From positions 1-6,414 of the forward strand of contig CAIYKK010000635.1 of assembly GCA_903926695.1 (NCBI GenBank): a DNA stretch of 6,414 nucleotides, given 5' to 3'. Under the pieces are notes generated by a model. The model was not told the origin of the DNA. It worked only from the letters and a program-made list of their open reading frames with translations, and searched no databases. Position numbers and translations under genes: made by a program. Positions 1 to 6,277 of this stretch are shown one piece after another; position 1 is the stretch's first letter, and the number at the start of each line of letters is the position of its first letter. The DNA is from an uncultured Burkholderiales bacterium. Its GTDB lineage: Bacteria > Pseudomonadota > Gammaproteobacteria > Burkholderiales > Burkholderiaceae_C.

Positions 1-455
1 GGGTGGAGCGCACCAAGCTGTATCCACTGGAGGAAATTCTTTTTGTGCTGTTGTGCGGCTCGGTATGCGGGGCAGAAAGCTGGCACGACTTTGTCATGTT
101 TGGACAGGAAAAGCTCAATTTCTGCGTGAGTATTACCCCTTTTCCGCCGGGATTCCCTGGAAAAACACCTTTGCCTGCGTCACGGCTGCGCTGCAAGGGG
201 TGGCGGGAAAGGTCAGCGCTAATGAGGCCAGCTCAACCGCTGACATCCACATGGTCGCGCACTCGCGCCTGGTGCTGGCGCAGCGAAAAATTCAATGAAA
301 TCAAGGCTGTTCCCAGTCGTGCTGGACCTGCTCGATGTCACAGATATGCTCAACACCGCAAAAAACATTTCAAGGGCATCGGCGTCAAGGGATTGCACAA
401 AAAAACAGGCTGGGGAAATGACAATCTGCGCTTGATTTTGAAACAAAATTTTTGA
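1..455 (+). pseudogene. Decayed ISAs1/H-repeat family transposase, 5' end outside window
   Basis: Broken remnant of a DDE transposase of the ISAs1 (H-repeat-associated) family. Frame 3 from base 3 reads VERTKLYPLEEILFVLL, then CGAESWHDFVMFGQEKLNF, the conserved N-terminal domain of this family. At about base 122 one base appears lost, and the homology moves to frame 2 as LREYYPFSAGIPWKNTFACV. A middle-type segment (ADIHMVAHSRLVLAQRKI) follows, then another frame change to EKFNEIKAVP and VVLDLLDVTDML. The last ~30 codons before the TGA at 453-455 (KGIGVKGLHKKTGWGNDNLR, ending LILKQNF) resemble the family's natural C-terminus. About 150 codons remain of a protein usually near 370, so the segments holding the catalytic acidic residues are largely missing. 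It cannot encode an active enzyme. Terminal inverted repeats were not identified. The family call rests on recalled motifs and is fairly secure; the exact breakpoints are estimates. Confidence 0.72.
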
Positions 456-534
456 TGGGACAGCCCGGTTGCCGGCCCCAGCTCAGCCCGAAAAATCGTC
501 GGCCAGCCCCATACGCCGGATAATCACTCTCTAT

Positions 535-2457
535 ATGGCACTTCTCACCCTTCTTGACGCCCAACTCGCTTTTGGGCACGTCGCACTGCTGGACCACGCA
601 GATTTTTCCCTCGAAACCAACCAGCGGATCGGCCTGATCGGGCGCAACGGCACGGGCAAGTCCTCGCTGCTGAAAATTCTCGCGGGCCTCGAAAAGCCCG
701 ATGACGGCACCCTGCAACTACAGCAAAATCTGCGCATCGCCTACGTGCCCCAAGAACCGAGCCTGGACCCACACGCCACGGTATTCATCGCCGCCAGCGC
801 CGGGCTGGCGCGTACCAAGCACGTCGTCGAGCTGTATCTGGCCGCCGACGAGCACACCGATCTGGACGCGCTGCAATCCGAAATCGAGGCGCTGGACGGC
901 TGGACCTGGGAGCAGCGCGTCGAAGAAACCCTGCACCGCCTGCACCTCGATAAAGACGCCATCGTCGGCTCGCTCTCGGGCGGCACGAAAAAGCGCGTCG
1001 CACTGGCCCAGGCGCTGGTCGCCAAGCCCGACGTGCTGCTGCTAGACGAGCCGACCAACCACCTTGATCTGGACTCCATCGCCTGGCTCGAAGAATTGCT
1101 AGTCAACTTCAACGGCAGCATCATCACCATCACCCACGACCGGGCGTTTCTGGACCAGGTCGCCACCGTCATCGTCGAGCTGGACCGGGGCAAACTGCGC
1201 AGCTACCCCGGCAACTTCGCCCAGTACCTGATTCAAAAAGAAGAGCAGATGGCGCAGGAGGCCGTCATCTTTGCCAAGGCCGACAAGCTGCTGGCGCAGG
1301 AAGAAGTGTGGATTCGCAAAGGCGTGGAAGCGCGCCGCACGCGCAGCGTGGCGCGCATTGGCCGGCTCGAAGTGCTGCGTGAAGGCCGTTCGGCGCGGCG
1401 CGATGCGGTCGGGCGCGTCAACCTGGACGTTTCCAGCGGCGACAAAAGCGGCAAGATCGTGGCCGAACTCACCAACGTGTCGAAAAGCTTTGGCCATCCG
1501 GGCGCCGAGAAAATCATCGTCAGCCATTTCAACGCCACCTTGCTGCGCGGTGACAAGGTCGGACTGCTCGGCCCCAACGGCGCGGGCAAAAGCACGCTGC
1601 TCAAGCTCATCCTGGGCGAGCTGCAGCCTGACGCCACCACGCCGCCGGGCAAGATCCGTCAGGGCGCCAATCTTCAGATCGCCTACTTCGACCAGATGCG
1701 CGATGCGCTTGATCTGGACGCGACGCTGGAAGACTTCATCAGCCCCGGCAGCGAGTGGGTCGAAATCAACGGCCAGAAAAAGCACGTCAAGAGCTACCTG
1801 ACCGACTTTTTGTTCAGCCCCGAGCGCGCCCGCTCCCCCGTGCGCAGTTTGAGCGGCGGCGAGCGCAACCGGCTGCTGCTGGCGCGCCTGTTTGCGCGCC
1901 CGGCCAATGTGCTGGTGCTCGACGAGCCGACCAACGATCTGGACATCGACACGCTGGAACTGCTCGAAGACCTGTTGCAAAACTACGAAGGCACCGTCTT
2001 CCTGGTCAGCCACGACCGGCGCTTTCTGGATAACGTCGTCACCAGCACCATCGCCTACGAAGGCACGCCGGAAAACCCCGGCTTCTGGCGCGAATACGAA
2101 GGCGGCGTGACCGACTGGATCACCCAGTCCAAACGCGCCGCCCAGCTCGCAGGCAACAGCAAAACGCCCGCCGCCAGCGCCAAGAGCGCGGCCAAAGTCG
2201 CCGCCGAACCGGCCAAAGACACCCGCGAACCCAGCGCCAAAAAGAAACTCAGCTACAAAGAGCAGCGCGAACTCGACGGTTTGCCAGCGCTGATTCAGCA
2301 GCTCGAAGCGCAGCAAAAAGCGATTGACCAGGAGCTTTACGACGGCACGCTCTACGCCAACAATCCCAAGCGGGCGGCGGAACTAACGGCGCGCAACACC
2401 AAAATCGAAGAAGACCTCATGGAAGCTTTGCAGCGCTGGGAGACGCTGGCAACCTGA
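535..2457 (+). CDS. uup: ABC-F family ATPase, Uup-like
   Basis: A 640-residue soluble ABC-F protein with two nucleotide-binding domains and no membrane segments. ABC-F proteins bind ribosomes; Uup has been linked to ribosome function and to transposon-excision and DNA-junction phenotypes. NBD1 has Walker A GRNGTGKS (36-43), Q-loop Q73, signature LSGG (147-150), Walker B LLLDEP with D171/E172, and switch H201. The ABC-F linker lies at about 225-300. NBD2 has Walker A GPNGAGKS (346-353), signature LSGGER (439-444), Walker B with D463/E464, and H493. An Ala/Lys-rich linker (about 535-570) leads to a C-terminal coiled coil (about 571-640) starting KKLSYKEQREL, the hallmark that separates Uup from EttA or YheS. 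The length matches the family (E. coli Uup is about 635). The ATG at 535 fits the family N-terminus (MALLTLLDAQLAFG). An in-frame TTG at 469 would add 22 unconserved residues. No good Shine-Dalgarno precedes 535. Confidence 0.93.
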   Translation: MALLTLLDAQLAFGHVALLDHADFSLETNQRIGLIGRNGTGKSSLLKILAGLEKPDDGTLQLQQNLRIAYVPQEPSLDPHATVFIAASAGLARTKHVVELYLAADEHTDLDALQSEIEALDGWTWEQRVEETLHRLHLDKDAIVGSLSGGTKKRVALAQALVAKPDVLLLDEPTNHLDLDSIAWLEELLVNFNGSIITITHDRAFLDQVATVIVELDRGKLRSYPGNFAQYLIQKEEQMAQEAVIFAKADKLLAQEEVWIRKGVEARRTRSVARIGRLEVLREGRSARRDAVGRVNLDVSSGDKSGKIVAELTNVSKSFGHPGAEKIIVSHFNATLLRGDKVGLLGPNGAGKSTLLKLILGELQPDATTPPGKIRQGANLQIAYFDQMRDALDLDATLEDFISPGSEWVEINGQKKHVKSYLTDFLFSPERARSPVRSLSGGERNRLLLARLFARPANVLVLDEPTNDLDIDTLELLEDLLQNYEGTVFLVSHDRRFLDNVVTSTIAYEGTPENPGFWREYEGGVTDWITQSKRAAQLAGNSKTPAASAKSAAKVAAEPAKDTREPSAKKKLSYKEQRELDGLPALIQQLEAQQKAIDQELYDGTLYANNPKRAAELTARNTKIEEDLMEALQRWETLAT

Positions 2458-2460
2458 CGA

Positions 2461-2490
2461 GCGACGCGGGCGTTCACAGCGCCCCGTCGC
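2461..2490. terminator. GC-rich hairpin between convergent uup and mocR ends
   Basis: An 11-bp stem pairs 2461-2472 (GCGACGCGGGCG) with 2480-2490 (CGCCCCGTCGC), with one bulged C at 2467 and a 7-base loop (TTCACAG). It starts three bases after the uup stop codon and runs 15 bases past the mocR stop into its last codons. The position suits a bidirectional terminator or mRNA 3'-end stabiliser for both convergent genes. There is no T-tract on either strand, so it is not a canonical intrinsic terminator. The pairing is seen directly; the function is inferred. Confidence 0.45.
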
Positions 2491-3892
2491 GCAAGCGCGC
2501 AAACACCGTCCAGAAAGCCGCCTCCTGCGTCGTCGCAAAGTTGATGCGCATCAGCGTGCCGGGCTGGCGCACCGCATGAAACAGCGCGCCGGGCGCAATC
2601 AAATAACCCTCGTCGAGCATGCGCTGGGCCAGCGCGTCGGTGTCGATGCCGGTATCGACCCAGCCAAACAGCCCCGCTGGTTCGGCGGCAAAGCTGCAGC
2701 CGTGGGCCAGCGCCAGTTTGACGCTGCGGGCGCGCGCCTGATCGAGCCGGGTGCGGATGCGCTCGGCGTGGCGGCGCAGCTGGCCCTGCTCGATGCACAC
2801 CGCCAGCGCTTTTTCCAGCAGCGCGGGCGTGGTCAGCGTGGTCAGCAGTTTGGTGTCGAGCAGACGCTCGACCAGATCGGGCGGCGCGGCCAGGTAGCCC
2901 ACGCGCCAGCCGGGCGCCAGAATTTTGGAAAACCCGCTCACATAAATCGTGCGCTGCAGCGCGTCCAGCGCGCACAGCCGCGTGGCGTGATCGGGCGCGA
3001 GGTGGCTGTAGGTGTCGTCTTCGGCGATATAAAAATTGTGCTGATTGGCCAGTTGCAGCAGGCGGTGCGCGCTGCCGGGCGTGAGGCTGTAGCCGGTCGG
3101 GTTGTGCAGCACGCTGACGCTGACAAACAATTTTGGGCTGTGCAGCGCGCAATACTGCGCCATCACCGCCAAATCCGGCCCGTCGGCGCGGCGCGGCACC
3201 GGCAAAATCCGCATGCCCAGCGCGTCGAGCCGGGCGAATTCCACGGCCCAGCCGGGTTCTTCGACCATCACGCAGTCGCCTGCGCGCAGCAGGGTGCGGA
3301 TGATGATGTCCAGCGCATGGGTCGCGCCTATGGTGGTGATGATCTGCTCGGGCGCGGCCTGCACGTTGATGGCACCCAGCTTTTGCGACAGGGCGCGGCG
3401 CAGGCCGCCGTCGCCTTTAGGCTCGCCGTAGTGCAGCGAAAAGTCATGCTGCGCGCTGGCGCTGGTGACCTTGCGCACGGCAGCCAGCATAAAACTGGTG
3501 TCCAGCCAATCCGCCGGAAACACACCCATGCCCGCCTGCGGCTTGTTGCTGACGCGGTGAAACATGCCGCGAATCAGCGCCATCGCGTCCGCAGACGGAT
3601 TAACCGGGCCGCTGGCGCAAGCCTGTGCTGTGGCGGCACTCGCCGCCGTCCGGCACGGCGCGACCACGTCGCGGACAAAAAATCCCCGGTTGCGCCGCGC
3701 CTCCACCAGCCCCTGCGCCTGCAACTGGTCGTAAGCCGCGACCACAGTGGACACGCTCACGCCCTGCTGCTGGGCGCACAGCCGCACCGACGGCAGCCGT
3801 GCGCCCGGTGCGAGCAGGCGGCTGCGAATGCGCTCGGCCAAACGGGCGCGAAGCTGCTCGGTCAAGGACTGGGACGGGGTTTTGATCAACAT
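2474..3892 (-). CDS. MocR-type transcriptional regulator (GntR wHTH + aminotransferase domain)
   Basis: A 472-residue fusion regulator. Residues 1-75 form a GntR-family winged helix (ARLPSVRLCAQQQGVSVSTV; YDQLQAQGLVEARRNRGFFV). A linker of about 30 residues follows. From about 105 to 472 is a fold-type I aminotransferase domain. The full PLP set is present: HNPTG (N264), EDDTY (D292, Y295), Schiff-base lysine K323 in SGFSKILAPGWRVG, and R449 in MRINFA for the substrate carboxylate. In this family (PdxR, GabR, TauR) the domain binds PLP and an effector amine to control adjacent genes. The ATG at 3892 is supported by GAAGG at 3900-3904 (minus strand), seven bases upstream. It is divergent from the aminotransferase-phzF pair, which it probably regulates, perhaps along with itself. 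The effector cannot be read from sequence. It could be misannotated as a plain aminotransferase, but the N-terminal HTH argues against that. Confidence 0.92.
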   Translation of the reverse strand: MLIKTPSQSLTEQLRARLAERIRSRLLAPGARLPSVRLCAQQQGVSVSTVVAAYDQLQAQGLVEARRNRGFFVRDVVAPCRTAASAATAQACASGPVNPSADAMALIRGMFHRVSNKPQAGMGVFPADWLDTSFMLAAVRKVTSASAQHDFSLHYGEPKGDGGLRRALSQKLGAINVQAAPEQIITTIGATHALDIIIRTLLRAGDCVMVEEPGWAVEFARLDALGMRILPVPRRADGPDLAVMAQYCALHSPKLFVSVSVLHNPTGYSLTPGSAHRLLQLANQHNFYIAEDDTYSHLAPDHATRLCALDALQRTIYVSGFSKILAPGWRVGYLAAPPDLVERLLDTKLLTTLTTPALLEKALAVCIEQGQLRRHAERIRTRLDQARARSVKLALAHGCSFAAEPAGLFGWVDTGIDTDALAQRMLDEGYLIAPGALFHAVRQPGTLMRINFATTQEAAFWTVFARLRDGAL

Positions 3893-3915
3893 GGTGCGGC
3901 CTTCAAAAGCGCTGG

Positions 3916-3991
3916 TGTGCCGGGGTGTGCTGGCAAAGTCAGCGGTACAGTTTTAAAGTTTGTACCCTCAACTGTACTGGCAGTGTGCTGG
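3916..3991. promoter_or_regulatory. Putative MocR operator cluster in the divergent intergenic region
   Basis: The spacer holds several related repeats. GTACAGTT (3945-3952) and AACTGTAC (3970-3977) form a perfect 8-bp inverted repeat. GGTACA (3944-3949) and TGTACC (3961-3966) form a second, interlocked one. TGTACC (3961) and TGTACT (3973) are direct copies 12 bp apart. TGTACTGG (3973-3980) and TGTGCTGG (3984-3991) are direct copies 11 bp apart. Further variants are TGTGCCGG (3916-3923) and TGTGCTGG (3926-3933). Near-helical spacing suits a dimeric MocR protein, a family known to bind direct and inverted repeats near divergent promoters. A weak -10-like GATAAA (3999-4004) follows without a good -35, as at activator-dependent promoters. 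Repeats are seen; regulator binding is inferred. Confidence 0.5.
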
Positions 3992-4014
3992 TTTTAGCGA
4001 TAAAGTGATCCTCC

Positions 4015-4161
4015 ATGAACTGGCAAGAATTAAGCGCTTCACCCGTCTTGAGCGCGGCCATGCGCTTCAGCCCCCAACCCCACGCTGGCCGTGACCGCTG
4101 TGTGGATACTTGCGGGTTAAGCGCACAGATTTTTTACTTCAAAAAGGACAGACAACCATGA
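4015..4161 (+). CDS. Possible 48-aa leader ORF overlapping the aminotransferase start
   Basis: An ATG at 4015 opens a 48-codon frame (starts MNWQELSASPVLSAAMRFSP, ends YFKKDRQP). Its TGA (4159-4161) overlaps the aminotransferase ATG (4158-4160) as ATGA, the arrangement used for translational coupling. No clear Shine-Dalgarno precedes it. If the GATAAA at 3999-4004 is the -10, transcription would start only a few bases before this ATG, giving an almost leaderless message. I recognise no domain, membrane segment or attenuator-like codon run. The aminotransferase also has its own ribosome site, so coupling is not required. It may be chance. Confidence 0.2.
   Translation: MNWQELSASPVLSAAMRFSPQPHAGRDRCVDTCGLSAQIFYFKKDRQP
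4144..4148 (+). promoter_or_regulatory. Ribosome binding site of the aminotransferase gene
   Basis: AAGGA lies nine bases before the ATG at 4158, in an A-rich stretch (AAAAAGGACAGACAACC). It decides the start in favour of 4158 over the in-frame TTG at 4110, which would place this site inside the coding sequence and add 16 unconserved residues. Confidence 0.7.
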
Positions 4162-5348
4162 CATGGACACAAGCCCAGCGGGCACAAAAAATGAACTCCT
4201 CGGCCATCCGCGAGATTCTCAAGGTCACCGAGCAGCCCGGCATCATCAGCTTTGCGGGCGGCCTGCCCTCGCCCAAAGCCTTTCCGATCAGCGCCTTTGC
4301 CGCCGCCTGCGAAACCGTCTTGCGCGAAGACGGCCAGGCCGCGCTGCAATACGCCGCCAGCGAAGGCGTGGCCGCGCTGCGCGAACTGGTCGCCGCCATG
4401 CTGCCGTGGCCCGTCAATCCGGCGCAGGTGCTGATCACCACCGGCTCGCAGCAGGGTTTGGACCTGCTCGCCAAAGTGCTGATCGACAGCGGTAGCCGCG
4501 TGCTGGTCGAAACGCCCACCTACCTCGGCGCGCTGCAGGCCTTTGCGCCGATGGAGCCGGACGTGGTCGGCGTGGCCTGCGACGACGAAGGCGTGGATAT
4601 TGCCGATCTGCGCACCAAGGCCAAAGATGCGCGCTTTTTCTACGTGCTACCCAATTTCCAGAACCCCACTGGCCGCAGCATGAGCGAAGCGCGCCGCGCC
4701 GCCCTGAGCGCCGAGGCCAAAAAACTGGGCCTGCCGCTGGTCGAAGACAACCCTTACGGCGACCTGTGGTTCGACACACCGCCGCCGCTGCCGCTGACGG
4801 CGCGCAATCCCGAAGGCTGTATTTATCTGGGCTCGTTTTCCAAGGTGCTGGCGCCGGGGCTGCGGCTGGGTTTTATGGTCGCGCCGGAAGCGATTTTTCC
4901 CAAGCTGCTGCAAGCCAAACAGGCCGCTGATCTGCACAGCCCCGGCTTCAACCAGCGCCTGGTGGTCGAGGTGATGAAAGACGGTTTTCTCGACCGCCAC
5001 GTTCCCACCATACGCGCCCTGTACAAAGCCCAGCGCGACGCCATGCTGGCCGCCATGCAGCGCGAAATGCCGACCGATGTGAGCTGGAACGTGCCTGCTG
5101 GCGGTATGTTTTTGTGGGTACGCCTGCCCGAAGGCCTGAGCGCCGTCGAACTGCTGCCGCAGGCCGTGGCGCGCAATGTGGCTTTTGTGCCCGGCGAGCC
5201 GTTTTACGCCGGTAACGCCGATGCACGCACGCTGCGCCTGTCGTTTGTGACCAGCACCATCGAGCAGATCAACACCGGCATTACCGCGCTGGCCCAGGCG
5301 ATTGCCGCCATGCGCCCCGAACCGCCCGCCCAGAAAGAAAACCCATGA
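4158..5348 (+). CDS. PLP-dependent aminotransferase, LysN/2-aminoadipate type (fold type I)
   Basis: A 396-residue cytosolic class I/II aminotransferase that moves an amino group between an amino acid and a 2-oxo acid through PLP. Visible landmarks are the N-terminal helix SSAIREILK (14-22) and SFAGGLPSPKAFP (31-43), TTGSQQGLDLL (94-104), FQNPTG with N169, VEDNPYGDL with D197 and Y200, Schiff-base lysine K229 in GSFSKVLAPGLRLGF, and carboxylate-binding R360 in LRLSF. Length and motifs closely follow Thermus LysN (about 397 residues). R18 aligns with the LysN arginine that, from memory, contacts acidic side chains, so a dicarboxylic or broad amino acid substrate is possible. It is the first gene of an operon, divergent from mocR and overlapping phzF by four bases (ATGA). 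The exact substrate is unknown; aromatic, branched-chain or kynurenine-type activity cannot be excluded. Confidence 0.92.
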   Translation: MTWTQAQRAQKMNSSAIREILKVTEQPGIISFAGGLPSPKAFPISAFAAACETVLREDGQAALQYAASEGVAALRELVAAMLPWPVNPAQVLITTGSQQGLDLLAKVLIDSGSRVLVETPTYLGALQAFAPMEPDVVGVACDDEGVDIADLRTKAKDARFFYVLPNFQNPTGRSMSEARRAALSAEAKKLGLPLVEDNPYGDLWFDTPPPLPLTARNPEGCIYLGSFSKVLAPGLRLGFMVAPEAIFPKLLQAKQAADLHSPGFNQRLVVEVMKDGFLDRHVPTIRALYKAQRDAMLAAMQREMPTDVSWNVPAGGMFLWVRLPEGLSAVELLPQAVARNVAFVPGEPFYAGNADARTLRLSFVTSTIEQINTGITALAQAIAAMRPEPPAQKENP

Positions 5349-6277
5349 AGCTGCGCCTTTTTAAACAGGTGGACGTGTTCACCGCCACGCCGTATTTTGG
5401 CAACCCGCTGGCCGTGGTACTAGACGGCAGCGGCCTTGACGACGAGGCGATGCAGCGCTTTGCCCGCTGGACAAATCTGTCGGAAACCAGCTTTCTGCTG
5501 CCGCCCACGGACCCGTCGGCCGATTACCGGGTGCGCATTTTCACGCCCGGCGGCGAGCTGCCTTTTGCAGGCCACCCAACGCTGGGCAGTTGCCACAGCT
5601 GGCTGCAGGCGGGCGGCAGGCCCAAGCGCAGGGATTTCATCGTGCAGGAATGCGGGCTGGGTCTGGTCAAAATCCGCCGCGACGCCCTGCCAGCGGGCGG
5701 GCAGCGGCTGGCCTTTGCCGCGCCGCCGGTCAAGCGCATGGCGACGAGCACGGTGTTGCTGGCCAAGGTGGCCGCCGCGCTCGGCCTGAAATCAAACCAG
5801 GTTCTGGTCGCCCAGACGCTGGACAACGGCCCGCGCTGGCTGGCGCTGCTGCTCGACAGCCCCGAAACCGTCTTGCAGCTCATGCCCAATCACCTGGCGC
5901 TGTCGAATCTGCAGGTGCAAGTCGGCGTGGCCGCTTTTTACCTGGCCCCGGAAGCGCCGCCGCTGATTGGCCGGGCCAACCGCGAAGCCCGCGCCTTCGG
6001 CCAGCAGGCCGCGCAGCCGATTGCCGATGCGCCCGACTTGGAAGTACGCGCTTTTGCCGCCGGTATCGGCATTCCTGAAGACCCGGTGACCGGCAGCCTC
6101 AACGCCAGCCTGGCCCAATGGCTGATGGCCGAAGGCTACGCGCCCGAACGCTACCTGGCCTCGCAAGGCATTTGCCTGGGACGCGCCGGGCAGTTGCACA
6201 TCGAGCGCGACGCCTGCGGCCAGGTCTGGGTCGGCGGCGAATCGGTGACTTGTGTGGATGGGAAGGTCACGCTCTAA
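5345..6277 (+). CDS. PhzF family isomerase/epimerase-like protein
   Basis: A 310-residue protein of the PhzF family, which shares the two-lobed diaminopimelate epimerase fold. PhzF itself isomerises trans-2,3-dihydro-3-hydroxyanthranilate in phenazine synthesis; most homologues have unknown substrates. The start reads KLRLFKQVDVFTATPYFGNP, with VDVF and GNPLAVV typical of the family. NLSETSF (44-50) supplies the catalytic glutamate, E47 here and Glu45 in PhzF. GELPFAGHPTLGS (70-82) carries the conserved H77, and IPEDPVTGSLN (243-253) carries D246 and the second-lobe anion loop. Family length is about 280-310, so it is complete. The ATG lies within the aminotransferase stop (ATGA), indicating one mRNA and coupled translation. 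No other phenazine gene is in view, so a phenazine role is unlikely to be supported by this window. It may process a product or substrate of the upstream aminotransferase. Confidence 0.92.
   Translation: MKLRLFKQVDVFTATPYFGNPLAVVLDGSGLDDEAMQRFARWTNLSETSFLLPPTDPSADYRVRIFTPGGELPFAGHPTLGSCHSWLQAGGRPKRRDFIVQECGLGLVKIRRDALPAGGQRLAFAAPPVKRMATSTVLLAKVAAALGLKSNQVLVAQTLDNGPRWLALLLDSPETVLQLMPNHLALSNLQVQVGVAAFYLAPEAPPLIGRANREARAFGQQAAQPIADAPDLEVRAFAAGIGIPEDPVTGSLNASLAQWLMAEGYAPERYLASQGICLGRAGQLHIERDACGQVWVGGESVTCVDGKVTL

Noticed and set aside
469..534. TTG at 469 as the uup start
   Set aside because: The added 22 residues are not seen in Uup proteins, whose conserved N-terminus begins at the ATG at 535.
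1099..2316. 405-codon minus-strand ORF antisense to uup
   Set aside because: It is an open frame produced by GC-rich codon bias opposite clear ABC-F motifs; it has no family signature and is repetitive in Ala/Gly/Val/Gln.
2576..3997. Long 473-codon plus-strand ORF antisense to mocR
   Set aside because: It mirrors mocR in high-GC DNA, gives a low-complexity Ala/Arg/Gln-rich protein with no recognisable motifs, and opposes a gene with full domain support.
4105..4110. GATACT as a -10 box for the aminotransferase gene
   Set aside because: It follows a TG as in extended -10 boxes, but no acceptable -35 lies 16-18 bases upstream; the evidence is too weak to list as a promoter.
4110..4157. TTG at 4110 as the aminotransferase start
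   Set aside because: The AAGGA at 4144-4148 is well spaced for the ATG at 4158, and the extra 16 residues have no family match.
5345..6277. Phenazine biosynthesis cluster
   Set aside because: Only a PhzF-family gene is present; no phzA/B, D, E or G homologue lies in the window, and most PhzF relatives are not involved in phenazine synthesis.
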